From: Epiperipatus broadwayi
Lineage: Eukaryota; Onychophora; Udeonychophora; Euonychophora; Peripatidae
Assembly: GCA_028023455.1 (NCBI GenBank)
Contig: JAQFVV010000553.1
Coordinates: 124,001-188,000, forward strand
DNA: 64,000 bases
Reading direction: 5' to 3'
Part shown: positions 31,849 through 43,100 of the stretch, piece by piece
Layout of the letters: the number at the start of each line of letters is the position of its first letter
Position numbering within the stretch: the first letter of the stretch is position 1
Notes under the pieces: model-generated
The model's input: the letters and a program-made list of their open reading frames with translations, nothing else
Databases searched by the model: none
What the model was told of the DNA's origin: nothing
Program-made: the position numbers and the translations under genes

Positions 31849-34694
31849 GTGCATATGGAACAAAGCACTACATTTATTTCCAGGAAAAGACAAATAAATC
31901 TGTGGATTGCTATTATTTTCATCGCAAAAGCTAATAATAATAAAAAATTGTCTTATATTAAATCGGACATTATTGGACTTTGTGAAGTTAGAAGAAAAGG
32001 TGAAGAGACAATTGATTTAAAAAGTGGACATATACTCTATTATAAAGCCACACATATTGGAAATACAAGTGGAGTAGGATTCATTATAAATAAAAAGTGG
32101 AAGAACAATATTGTGGAGATTGATGGTGTATCGGACAGAGTTGCAAGATTAGTTATACAACTTAATAGCAGATACCAAATGCAGATAATTCAGGTTTATG
32201 CCCCAACAAGTTCTCATAGTGATGAAGTAGTAGAAAATTTTTATATGGATGTACAAAAGGCTTTTGATTAGAGTAAACATTTTAAAATTGTTATGGGAGA
32301 CTTTAATGCTAGAATTGGTAGACAAATGCAAGATGAAATTGCTGTAGGTAATTTTGGTTATGGTAATAGAAATGAGAGAGGACATAGACTTGTGGAGTTT
32401 GCAGAAAAAGAAAAACTTTATATTATGAATTTATTTTTTGAGAAAAATGTTAAAAGAAAATGGTCATGGAAGCATCCAAATGAAGGTACAGCAGAATTGG
32501 ATTATATTTTGACTAACAGAAAATACATATTTCAAGATTGTAATGTTCTTAATAAATTTAACACAGAAAGTGATCATCGATTAGTAAGGTGTAAGTTACG
32601 TGTTAATGTAAAACTAGAGAAACAAAAATTATTAAGAAAAACAATATTTACAGTTGATATTCCTAATCTTCAGAAACAGTCTAATGAATTTAAATTAGAA
32701 CTTACAAATAGGTTTCAAGTGTTAGGAGATTTTGAACATGATTCAGATTTGAATAAAATTAATATGAAAATAACTGATACACTTTTAAAAACTGCAACAA
32801 AGATAGCTGGTAGAAAAAAGCAGCAATTGACTAATAAAATTTCTACTGAGACTAGAGAATTTATGAAAAAAAGAAGGAATATGAAGATATACAAAAATGA
32901 TGTATTAAAAAGAATTGAATATCTCGAATTTTGTAAAATGGTATGGAAAAGAGTTGAAAATGATATAAGAAAGTATAACTGTGAAATAGCAAGGAAAGCT
33001 GTAGAAGAAAATAAAAGTCTCAAGAATGTTAAACAACATTTTGGTATTGGTAGGAAATTTATATCTGCAATAAGAAAAAAAGATGGAATTATTACTAAAA
33101 AGAGAGATGACATCATGAAATTGGTAGAAGATTTTTATCAAGAATTATATAGTAATAAAGAACAAGTACCTCCTATATCTATTACATCTTCCGAATTGCC
33201 CAGAATTTTAAATGAAGAAGTGAGACATGCAATTAAATGTATGAAGAAAGGAAAGGCTCCAGGAAATGATGGAATTATAATTGATATATTAAAAGAAGCA
33301 GGTGAAGAAATAGAAACAATTTTAGCAAAGTTATATACCAAATGTCTAAATGATAAAGATGTACCAGAAGATTGGAAAAATGCAGTAATAATATTAATAT
33401 TTAAAAAAGGTGATAAAGAAGATATTAGAAATTACAGACCTATCAGCCTTTTATCAGTTTTATATAAAAATTTTACCAAGATAATTACAACTCGTCTACA
33501 GAGAACTTTGGATTTCCACCAACCAAGAGAACAAGCTAGATTTAAAAGTGGTTTTAGTACAATAGATCATATCCAGGTATTGAGAGAAGTCATAGAAAGG
33601 ACAAATGAATATGAGTTGTCATTATGTTTTGGATTTGTAGATTATGAAAAGGCATTTGATTCTATACACATTTCTTCAATGATTAAAGCATTGGATCATC
33701 AAGGTATAGATCCAGGATATTGTCATATTTTAAAGAATATTTATAAAAATGCAACAGCAACAATTAAATTACATAATGATACTGGAAAATCAACATTGAG
33801 AAAGGTGTAAGACAAGGTGACTCCATATCTCCAAAACTTTTTACAGCAGTGCTGCAAGAAGTATTTTGTGGATTAAAATGGGAAACTAAAGGAATGAAAG
33901 TAAATGGAGAGTATTTAAGTCGTTTAGATTTTGCAGATGATGTAGTTGTTTTTGAAAATAATGCTTCAGAGCTGCAGGAAATGTTGCAGGAGTTAGCAGG
34001 TGAAAGTAGAAAAGTAGGACTAAAGATAAATGTTAAAAAGACTAAAGTAATGTTTAATCGATTTGCTCAAAATATGAAAATAAAGATTGATTATAAAAAA
34101 TTAGAAGAAGTTAACAGTTACAAATACCTTGGTCAGATTATTAATACAGATGGAAACATAATGGAGGAAATTAATCATAGAATTAAACTTGGTTGGAGTG
34201 CTTTTGGTAGAAATAACTTGATACTAAAAGGAAATATGCCTATGTGTTTGAAAAGAATGGTTTTTAACAAATGTGTTTTACCAGTTCTTACTTATGGATC
34301 TGAGACTTGGACACTTAATAGAAGAGCAATACAGAGACTTCAGACCACTCAAAGGAGTATGGAGAGATGTATGTTGGGAGTAACAAGAAGAGATCGAAAA
34401 TGCAATGTATGGGTAAGACAACAAACAGGTGTTACTGAGCTTATTGAAAAAATTAAAAGATTGAAATGGAGTTGGGCTGGACATATTGCTAGAAGAAATG
34501 ATAATAGATGGATAATTGAAATTTTAAACTGGATTCCAAGAGATTGTAAAAGACCCAGAAAGAGACCACATGTGAGATGGATGGATGAAATAAGAAAATG
34601 TGCAGGGGTGTTGTGGAAAAGAGAAGCTAAAGATCGGAGAAGATGGATTAAACTTGGAGAGACCTTCATCCTGCAGTGGATTGATAATGGTTGA
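31849..34694 (+). pseudogene. RTE-like endonuclease-reverse transcriptase (one stop, one frameshift)
   Basis: The AP-endonuclease domain covers 31960-32600: CEVRRKG (metal-binding Glu), QVYAPTS, MGDFNARIG and SDHRLV. A TAG at 32269-32271 interrupts it in frame. The RT domain follows with KGKAPGNDG, NYRPISLLSVLYK, motif A FVDYEKAFDS (~33630-33660), then a -1-type frameshift near 33795-33810. The frame continues with VRQGDSISP and motif C FADD (~33930-33945). The C-terminal region has GSETWTLNR, GHIARR and RKRPHVRWMDE, ending LQWIDNG at 34694. Gene length (~945 codons) fits RTE proteins. Two lesions imply recent death. In life it nicks DNA and reverse-transcribes its RNA at the nick in the nucleus. 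Clade assignment rests on motif order and C-terminus. Confidence 0.9.
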
Positions 34695-34706
34695 TGATGA
34701 TGATGA
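31849..34706 (+). mobile_element. RTE-like non-LTR retrotransposon, longest copy
   Basis: Endonuclease and RT in one reading direction, ending in 'ggttgatgatgatgatgaca', the short trinucleotide tail usual for RTE elements. The 5' boundary is uncertain: the first ~25 codons do not look like an RTE N-terminus (no TWNVRTL-type start), so it may be slightly 5'-truncated. At least five other fragments of the same family lie in the window (2.47, 9.99, 20.36, 45.79, 56.0 and 60.3 kb). Confidence 0.9.
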
Positions 34707-34902
34707 CATTGGTATATCAAGTAAAACAAAAAATATCATTCTAAGAAAATCATCTTACATGAAAGCTTCAAACATTTAACAAAACAGTAAGACAAATTAA
34801 AGAAAACAAAAATCGCAGTTCAACATTTTTTAAATTATCAAACATAGGTACTTTATCTTGCTAATTAGAAGAAAAAAGAAAAGTAATTTCTGAGATAAAC
34901 AG

Positions 34903-35090
34903 TAGCAAACTCTCCATGCAGTAGTGCCACCCAGTGCAAGCCTTGATAATCAATGATTGCAAAAACCTTTGTATCTAGTGCTATTCATTCAATATTCCCA
35001 GAGTACTAAAGCTTACTTGAGTTGCATTGTTGTATAGAGTTTGCTACTATTTTAATAGCTTGTATAATGATCATGTGACATAACGATCAT
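34903..35090. repeat. Family A fragment ending at its ribozyme cleavage site
   Basis: 'agcaaactctccatgcagta' through 'caatattcccagag' matches family A (minus sense) and stops at 34999-35002, where the complement of the GUC/UGGG cleavage position lies. The rest of the ribozyme is absent. An inverted terminus ('atagagtttgctactatttt') follows at 35035-35054, so it may be a small inverted dimer. Confidence 0.65.
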
Positions 35091-35463
35091 GTGACATTAT
35101 TTTTTTTAAGCAAGCAGAGTAACTATATAATAGAATATCTAAAACACTTGGCTTTTTACATGATATTCTTATCATTGTAAAGTTTAATTTGTTTTCTTGT
35201 TCATTATTAGTCATATAGTTATTGTAGAGCTTTTTTTTAGACTTTAAGACATTTTCCTCTTTTTAGTTACAGTGCAATATTTTCTTCTTATAGCTAATTG
35301 TAACTTTCCTTCCAATATCAAAATGTGATGTTATACTTTTGTTTCTCTCTATAGGCTCCCCTGATCATATGATACTCATCATCAATTTCCTTGTTTAACA
35401 CAATTTATTTCAGCTTCCTAATTTTAGAATTTTATCATAGACTTTAATAAGATCTTGTATTAA

Positions 35464-35853
35464 AACAGGCAAACTCACTATACGTATTGCCACACACAGC
35501 AAACTAGAGTAATCAATGGATGCCAGAAGGCTTGTGCATAAAATCCCCATCTAGTGCCTACTCATCCAAAATCCCCAGACTAGTTTCTGCCTTATGGCCT
35601 TCATCAGTGAGGAGCCTTGGATCTGAGAGCACTGTACTTAGATCTTAGGATCTAATGCAACCCTCCAGCAGCCACCTTTTATCTCCACTTTACTACAAAA
35701 CTATGAGTCTTAAATTGAAAACACCTTAATACTTTCAATTCAAGCCCATTAGTGTCTTTGATAACCATAGGCACCACTATCCTATTAGGCAGGATTGGTT
35801 TTAAGCCAATAAACACCACATGATCACCATTTCTTATGCTTGCTTATAACATA
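35464..35853 (-). repeat. Family A hammerhead repeat, nearly full unit
   Basis: Runs from 'ggcaaactcactatacg' to 'catttcttatgcttgcttat'. Contains the ribozyme, 'ttaggatctaatgcaacc', 'gcccattagtgtctttgata' and 'taggcaggattggtttta', the same order as the 46.4-46.9 kb copy in the opposite orientation, with a ~60-bp deletion. Confidence 0.8.
35571..35614 (-). ncRNA. Hammerhead ribozyme, type I, family A (core intact)
   Basis: On minus: UCCUCA, CUGAUGA, AGGCCAUAAGGCA (stem II GCC/GGC), GAA, ACUAGU, C, UGGGGA. Stem I UCCUCA/UGGGGA; cleavage after GUC. Confidence 0.7.
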
Positions 35854-36090
35854 TTTTTGTTATTCCCTATGTTTAGTAACAGATCTTTTTTTGCCTGGAT
35901 TCTTTCAAATAAGAATTAAAGTAATTATATCTCCTATTAGAATTAATACAAACTATAGGTTATATTTATATGTTGGACTATTTCCATCATCAAATATGAA
36001 TATTGAATGTCTTTAGAAAAAAATTAACTTTATTTAAATATTCCAACTATATTCAACTGTTATTAATAGCACACAGGTTAGTATATGCAC

Positions 36091-36140
36091 AATGTTTCGA
36101 AGGTATTATTCTCCCCTCTTCTTCAGGTGTTACTGGTCTG
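36091..36140 (-). ncRNA. Degenerate hammerhead-like motif, family E
   Basis: On minus: CUGAAGA, then AGAGG...CCUUC as stem II, then GAAAC and AUUGUG. The CUGANGA and GAAA boxes are present, but the cleavage nucleotide would be G and stem I does not pair, so it is inactive or only hammerhead-derived. Confidence 0.4.
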
Positions 36141-36154
36141 ACCAACGAGAGTAC

Positions 36155-36240
36155 TAGCATGGGAATCAAAGCTGGAACCTTAGATTCTTTGAGTACCGAA
36201 TTTCAAGGTAATGCTCTAACCAACTGAGCCATCCTGCCAG
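36155..36240 (-). repeat. tRNA-like segment (family E)
   Basis: On minus: GATGGCTCAGTTGGTTAGAG is a textbook A-box/D-arm, then ATTACCTTGAAATTCGGTAC and GCTTTGATTCCC (B-box-like). The 3' part does not close a normal T arm and acceptor stem, so this is a tRNA-derived part of a retroposon and not a tRNA gene. Confidence 0.65.
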
Positions 36241-36445
36241 GTTCAATTCCCATGCTAGTACTCTCTCACTGGTCAGGCCAGAAACACTAGAAGAAGAGGA
36301 AGAATAATACTTGAAATGTTGTGCATATTCTAACCTGCGTGATATTATTTAGCAGTTGAATGTATTTGGAATATTTAAATAAAGTTAAATTTTTCTAAAG
36401 ACATTCAATACTCATATTAGATGATGGAAATAGTCCAACAGATAA

Positions 36446-37031
36446 ATACAACTAAAACATCATCTCAAACTTTCAGGAAAACTATAGGTTAGTCTTTGAC
36501 TACATACACATATATTGCCTGATTAATAAATACTTATTTAATTTATGCAAACAAAAAACGTCAGTGAAGAAAGTATAGATTCATGTTTTTGAAATCTACT
36601 TTTGATTTTATTGGGGAAAAAAAGATTATTAAAAAACATTATATATTACTATTAATAATGCATATGTTGAACATATTTTTTTATATCCCATTTATATTAT
36701 ATAGAAATGTCAAATCATTCTCCCAAACACTAGTTTCTTCATCAACGCCCTCTATAAATAAATATAAAATTGTAACTTCAAACAGAATTTATATTTCTTC
36801 ACAGAGGGCAGTGGTGAAAAAGTATAATGTTTAGATGGTGATTTGAACATTTTTGTATTTGAATTTCCAGCTAGCGATATTTAATGGGCTGTTTTCTTTT
36901 AAATTATGTACAATATTATATTTAAAGTATTTGCATGTTCTATTATATTTGTGAATTTTAAATTCTGTTTAGTTCTATGATCATCTTGAAGTTAATTATA
37001 ACTGTATTGTCTTTGTAAAAGTAATTTGTGT
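36446..37031. other. AT-rich intergenic DNA, nothing recognised
   Basis: Open frame 36583-36834 has no recognisable domain. Confidence 0.4.
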
Positions 37032-37288
37032 ACTCTATTTTAAACACTTTTCAGCAAAAAAATCTTTTATTGTACATATGTGCATACACAATCTTATGTT
37101 TCAACTGTCCTGCAGTCTTCTTCAGAGCTATGATATAATGAACAAAATAAAATACATAACTATATAAATAATACCACAAAAAGGTCATAGCTCTGAAGAA
37201 GACTGCAGGACAGTCAAAACATAAGATTATGTATGCATATATGTTCAATAGAAGGTTTTTGCTAAAAAGTGTTCAAAGTAGAGTGGAT
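37032..37288. repeat. Foldback with inverted hammerhead-like relics
   Basis: The arms share 'gactgcaggacagtc', 'agctctgaagaaga' and 'gcataca/tgtatgc' in inverted orientation. On plus (about 37190-37237): CUGAAGA, stem II GACUG/CAGUC, then AAAA instead of GAAA, then stem III ACAUAA-GA-UUAUGU. Loss of G12 and no clear stem I make it a relic. A similar 'tctgaagaagattgctggga' motif is at 54978. Confidence 0.7.
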
Positions 37289-40200
37289 AAATTGCATTTA
37301 TATAAGATATTACAGCAAAATTAAGGAAGCGGTGAACTTGGTAATATTTCTGTATTGTCTAATTTAAAGCTTAATTGTATACATATCTCGTTTCAGTATA
37401 AAATAATGAGTAATATCACGGGTTTATTTCTCTTTAAAAATATCAATGAAGAATTAATTTCATTTTTTATTAATCTATTTGATCAATAATTTTTTATCCG
37501 TTCGCTTTTTTTTTAAGTTTTTATATTTTAAAACTTTTATTATTAAATAAGGTTTTATCTGTTTTCTTAAACTTTTTTTTAAAATGTTAAATAATTTATG
37601 TTTTTCATCACTTTAACACATGACCTCTGTGATCCTATAACGGAGACTGACAGTTTTGACACATGTCCTTGTGGAGTGTTTTTTAATACTAGAAATATTT
37701 TATAAACTTTTACAATATATATCTGTTAGAATTATTTATATGAAAAACTTTGAATCTTTTGAACTGACAAATACCTTTCACTTTTTAATGATCAGTCAAA
37801 AACTAAAACTTGTTAATTTTTTCTGCGATTTCTTAGTATTTAAAATCATTTTGTAAAAATACTATTTAAAACAATTAAGGATTTGTTAATGCTATTTAAA
37901 AATCATACCCATATATATAACAATTGGTTTAAAAGATTAGTGGAATGTTGTGAAGTTATAAATTGATTGCCTCTAAAGAGTTATATTAAATGTTTAGCTT
38001 GTGTTCTTTAACAGATGTGGCTAATTTGATAAATATTTTTTATCCTTTTTATTTTTAAAGGCGAAAATAATGTATTTTTCATTGTTTTTTTTTAATGGCA
38101 GCCATCTTGCATTTTTGGAGAATCAGTTTAAGTCACAATTTTAAAGATAGCTTCAATTGGCATTATGCAAAAATTATACAGTTTATGTTATCAAAAAGAT
38201 AAAATATCAAAGACCGTAATAAAGCTGAAAAATATAATCTTGGACTTTTGAAAAAAAAAAAATTAACATTTTTTAAAATTATTATTTTTACATTTCTTCA
38301 GAATTTTTCATTTTTAGTAGATAAATTTAATTTTTATTATTAACAGATTTAGTACGTTTCTTATAAAATTTCTAACAAAATGACATATAACATGACATAA
38401 CGATAATTATTCAATAGTCCAAAACATAAAAAGTAGAGCCATTGATATGTTTCATTTTTCCAAAAAAACTCTACAAGAAATTTTATGTTGCAGAAGTCTG
38501 TATATATTCTTTGAAGAGAAAGAAACAAAAATAAATAAGTCTAAATACTCCCAAGTGGTAAATGGCTCAGATTCATTACATAGTCTGATAAAATAGAAAG
38601 TAAAAGGTAGAGGTTTAATGGAATGTAGAATATTAATAATAATAACTATTTTTATTACCTACCTTACCTTCCACATTCTGAAAATATTTCATTTCATTAT
38701 ATAAAATCAATCTAAAATGTGAAATCAAGTGATTACTGCAAAATGATTGCTTATAAATAATAAAATGTTATTACAACCATGCAGTAAAATAAATATATAA
38801 ATAAAAATGCAGATATAATTTAACCAGTAGAACAACTCATGAATCATCCTCTTTTGATCATAAAGTTGAAGCATGTGTAGAAAGAGTTATTGGATGAAGC
38901 TAACACATCAGTCAACATTCTTAAAGAAGCTAATTGAAGTGAAGTGTGAAGAGATATTGCCAATTTCTTTTTTAATTGGTCAGCAATAAAGCAGTGTCTC
39001 TGAGAACTTTGGTTGTATAATCATCATTCCAATCAGCTAAAAATCTTACATACTCTTTGGGGGGGGGGGACAGTACATCCTTTTTTTTTTAATTTTGTAA
39101 AACTACTGAACACACTTCTAAGGATGTCCAAATACTGGATTAGCACAACAATTTTATTTTTATCTATGTACTTCATATGGAATAATACCTATTATCGTTG
39201 TCATCATAGACCCATTATCCAAAGCCTCTCTTTATTAGTTTTGAATAGTATATTGTCATATTTTATCATGATCAGGGAATTTAATGACTACTCAGTCACC
39301 TGCTTTTTCTCTATGCATTTTATATGCATCTTTGAATTTTTATGTTGCACGAACATATATATATATATATATATATAATCATAGTAACTTGAGTGCAGCC
39401 TACAGTAATCAGAATTGAACAACATGCACATGTGTGTGTACATACACATATGAATAGAATGAAAGGAAGAGAAAATCAAAATGTTTCTGACAGCAAATCC
39501 AAAAATAGGTAATTCATTAAATGAAAGTTGTTTAGAGATCGTTTTGGTTTCATCTGTTTGGAATCAATTTATAAATAAAATCTTATCGATTTCTATAAAG
39601 AATAAAATGGTGAGTTTGAATCCAAGAAAAAAAATTATGAACCTACAATATTTCAGAAATTAGAAATAAAATAATAAAAATTGGCAAAGACTTTTCTCTC
39701 TAGCAATGTGGAGTCACTAAAGAAAAGAAAGCACACAACTATTTTTGTCTTCTGTTGAAGAATAAAATAAAATAATATTGTAGACAAGCTTGTTTCCCCA
39801 TGCTGTTGAAGAAAACAATGGAGTATTTTTCTCTGGGATGTGAGATTATAGAATAGTCTGTATTGGGATTGGTGCTGGCAGGTAACAAAAAGTTAGTGTA
39901 CATTATTATACAGGTCATAGGATAATGATGCAGATAGTAAGCAGTCATTCATTTAGAGGTCAACTTCACTCCAGTGTTGATTTACAGATTCCAAACTGCA
40001 AGCTATACATAAAATCAGTGTTGAAGTGAGCCATGTGGAGAAAATGTTTTTCTCTATTTCTAATTAAAAATTGCAATGCCTATATCAAAAACTATAAGAA
40101 TGTTTCATTATAGTAGGGATATTTTTCCATGATAAGCTAGGTAAAAACAAGTAGCACAATAGTTGGAAGACTCTTAGTATGCATCCCAATCCAGTAAATA

Positions 40201-41200
40201 ATGTCACAGTATGTGGAATTATATCAATACAGCCTCTAAGATGCCAATAAACAAAAGAAGTAGATTACGCAGCCAAATTGACAAAGACTTATTGCTCTTC
40301 TACATTCAACATGCTACTATAACAATTATTGATGTGTCAAGCATCTGAGGGGAAGAAATATATGCTTCAGGGGAAGTTATGAAGACTACTGACTGTATAT
40401 TACAAAAAAAAGCGCTATCTGCAAACCCAGGATGTAGGACTTTAAATATTTGTTTTTACTGGTAAGACATTCATTCTTATAAAGACCAAAGACATCAATT
40501 ATTGTAGTATTCTTGATTTAATATCTATATTTGAAATCACCTAGATTGTAAAGACTGAAACATATATTAATTGTTATATGCTTGATTTAATATGTACATT
40601 TGGAATCATTAGAAGTAAAAACTGAAATATGTGAATTGTTTGTTGAAAATATATTAATTGTTATGCACTTGATTTTATATCTACATTTGGGATCACTATT
40701 ATATAGATATAACCAAACTACATACGTTTTACTTTATTAGTAAATTGTTAAATTCTTGTTTATTAATCCATTTGTTTGTTTTAAATAAGTTTGAACATAA
40801 CTGCAGCACACATATGCTAGTTTATAAATTATCCACAATTCTGAGAGCATGAAAACTGGTGAGAGATATGCTGGGGTGTCATGGTAATAATTTTGAATTG
40901 ATGATGATTGTTATTTTACAGATATTCTAGGTAAATTTTCTCTTTTGAAGAGGTTTGTTGTGATCTCTGAAATTTCTTCAGTTGGAAACTTAAACAGATA
41001 AAATACTATTAGAATGCTCGTGATCATAAATTCATCATCATCATCATCATTCCAGTTGTCTAATACAATTATATTGATTTATATCAGAATTTATGAGATT
41101 CAGAGATAGATGTAGTGGGATATTCTTACATAGATCATTATATATATATATGTAATAATATTATAATTCGATTTCTGTATTTCTTCAAATCAATATATGT
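37289..41200. other. ~3.9 kb AT-rich intergenic DNA, no gene recognised
   Basis: Short open frames (e.g. 37656-37856, 39013-39378, 39481-39663, 39739-39948) show no domain, repeat relationship or coding signal I can support. Contains an 11-G run at ~39059-39069 and an (AT)n tract at ~39355-39376. Confidence 0.4.
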
Positions 41201-41397
41201 AATCTTATAATTGAATATTTATAAATACAGTAATTAGATATATGTAAAGTATAACTTTAAAATTTTTATCCACTTAGGAGCGCTTTCGACTATCTTCGTA
41301 GTCTTTGTCAACTAACACTTTGAAAGACTAGCCTCTCCACAATTCCATATACTTTACATATATCTAATTACTGTATTTATAAATATTCAATTATAAG

Positions 41398-41400
<3 letters not shown>
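41201..41400. mobile_element. 200-bp element with 53-bp perfect inverted repeats around a hammerhead relic
   Basis: 41201-41253 and 41348-41400 are exact reverse complements (53 of 53). The 94-bp centre holds a hammerhead relic on minus. A second copy of 'ggaattgtggagag'-type flank and an (AT)23 tract (41402-41447) adjoin. Perfect arms imply recent formation or gene conversion. Confidence 0.85.
41268..41322 (-). ncRNA. Hammerhead ribozyme relic, family F (stem III AGCGCU)
   Basis: On minus: UUAG, UUGACAA (C3 to U and G8 to A against CUGANGA), stem II AGACUA/UAGUC around CGAAGA, GAA, AGCGCU, C, CUAA. Stem I UUAG/CUAA pairs and the NUH site is CUC-like. Architecture is clear; two core lesions should kill it. 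Confidence 0.6.
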
Positions 41401-41448
<48 letters not shown>

Positions 41449-41449
41449 C

Positions 41450-42183
41450 CTTTACTAAAATGACTCAGACTTCCAGCTAAACTCTAAAGTATTACAACTA
41501 CTTAATCAAGTTACTCAAACAAATTCATAATTCTACAAAACCTGTGACTAACACAGTTACATCTTAATAACAGTCTAGTAAAGTAATAATTATCACTTAA
41601 ACAATTGTTTTAATAAATTAATACAGTCAACACACAAATTAAATAGTAAGTAATTAAAAATTCAAATCAAATACGAGCTCATTTATCATTACATTAATCT
41701 AAAAATACAACTAGCTCACTTTACTAATCAAAATGGTTTGATAAAGATACTAAAAAATTATCAGACTCAACACAAGGCATTTAGCAAGGTACACAGTTAG
41801 TTTAATATTAATAATATACTCCTAAAGATACATTCCCTATGGCCATAGGTGGAGCACATACTGGAAAGTCCTCCTCCTCACAGCTTGCACAGAATGGCTC
41901 AGAAAGGTTGTTTTTGCAGCAGTGAAAGGTGCCTTTTATATTTATTTGGCTCTTTAAATGATTTATTTTGCTGCTAATATATTCTTTCATTCACTAAATC
42001 TCAGTTTTAGTGTATTTTTAACAGAATTTCCTTTTGTCTACCTTGTACTTATCAGCATTTAACTACCTCATCCCCCCCTTCCTAATTGGTGGGTGGTTCA
42101 ACTGTTTCATGGACCATAAAGGATTTTATTCTCTTAGAGACTCTTAAATATTTCTCCTACTCCATTTCCCTGCCATTCAGAAC
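41450..42183. other. AT-rich intergenic DNA, nothing recognised
   Basis: Nothing supported. Possibly the decayed 5' part of the following retroelement. Confidence 0.35.
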
Positions 42184-43100
42184 TTGTTTATAAAGTTTTT
42201 TGTGTGTTGTTCCAATTATTTAGGTCATTTTAAACAATCTTTTCTTTTCAGATTAGATATGCGATCTGCATTTTACTTAGTTCCTATACTGAAACTATTA
42301 CAACTTCTTCAGGAATATAGTATATCAATACCTTATCACTACATACTAGCAAATGTACTTATAAATAGAGAAGCTTACATAACTCTCAATGGAAAAATAC
42401 ACACTGGTTTTCATCCACATAATTCTATTCTTCAAGGCTCCCCTCTCAGCTCTTTTCTCTTCACAACTCATATCAACCCCTTCTTTTGGAAATAGAAAGC
42501 AAAATTCCAGGAATGCATATTTCTATAATTAACCAAATCATTAATCATGTCTCCTATATGGATGACTTAGTTATTTTTCGCTCATCAATAAAACTCCTTT
42601 CCTTACTTGAGACTGTACTTAATAATTATACTAACAAATTTTCAATCCACTTTAATCAAACCAAATCTTTTACGTGGAATCTTCTTACAGGTAAGACTAC
42701 TCCTTCCATTTTTTTCTCTATTCTTCATAAATTTTTAGGTTTCCCAATGCATCTCTTATATAATACAATGAAAATTTCTATTCAAAATCAGCTTATTGTT
42801 TTATTAGAAAGCACCATTGATGCATTATCTAAGCATAAACTTTCAATATATGCTAAGGCATCACTAATCAATATTTTCTAAAACTAATTATTTTTACCCA
42901 CTATTAAGTTTATTTCTTCATTCAAAAAAAAATATATACTCCCTTATTACCAAACTAATCTGGACTAAAAAAACAGTAACTTTAAGCATAAGAAATATGC
43001 AAAAACATATTAAATTCAATGGTCTCTCATTAGATGGCATTTCTTCATTTTATCTTGAGACAGACATTAATGAAATGACAGAACTAATTAGTTTCTTTCC
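42184..43100 (+). pseudogene. Relic of a third non-LTR reverse transcriptase (YMDD variant)
   Basis: Frame 1 (to ~42495) has RLDMRSAFYLVP (motif A position), then NREAYITLNGKIHTGF and QGSPLSSFLF (motif B). A frameshift near 42490 leads to HVSYMDDLVIF (motif C, YMDD where most non-LTR RTs have FADD/YADD), NQTKSF, HKFLGFPM, SIYAKASLIN and, after a further break at ~42880, WTKKT. The order and the LGFP, 'L..KASLIN' and 'W.KK' blocks fit L1/Tx1-type thumb regions. Unrelated to the RTE and LINE-2 copies here. Several frameshifts; dead. Confidence 0.75.

Larger units (their letters stand above)
35960..36445. repeat. Family E foldback with tRNA-like core and hammerhead-like relics
   Basis: Arms from 'ttggactatttccatcat' (about 35972) to 'atgatggaaatagtccaa' (ending about 36438) are inverted over ~200 bp. 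The left half includes 'tttcgaaggtattattctcc' and 'ctcttcttcagg'; the right half includes their inverted counterparts. A tRNA-like segment lies across the centre. Other copies are at 21.7 kb and a tip at 46.97 kb. Confidence 0.8.

Noticed and set aside
31518-31922. 134-codon Ser/Phe/Leu-rich open frame on minus
   Set aside because: Antisense reading of a GA-rich low-complexity tract.
32715-33341. Long open frames antisense to the RTE reverse transcriptase (also 34278-34739, 51607-52011, 56048-56671, 57551-58004)
   Set aside because: Shadows of AT-rich LINE coding sequence; no domain of their own.
36155-36240. Functional tRNA gene
   Set aside because: The D-arm is excellent, but the T arm and acceptor stem do not form and it sits inside a foldback repeat.
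39013-39378. 121-codon open frame
   Set aside because: Includes a G-run and an (AT)n tract; no domain and no sign of coding bias.
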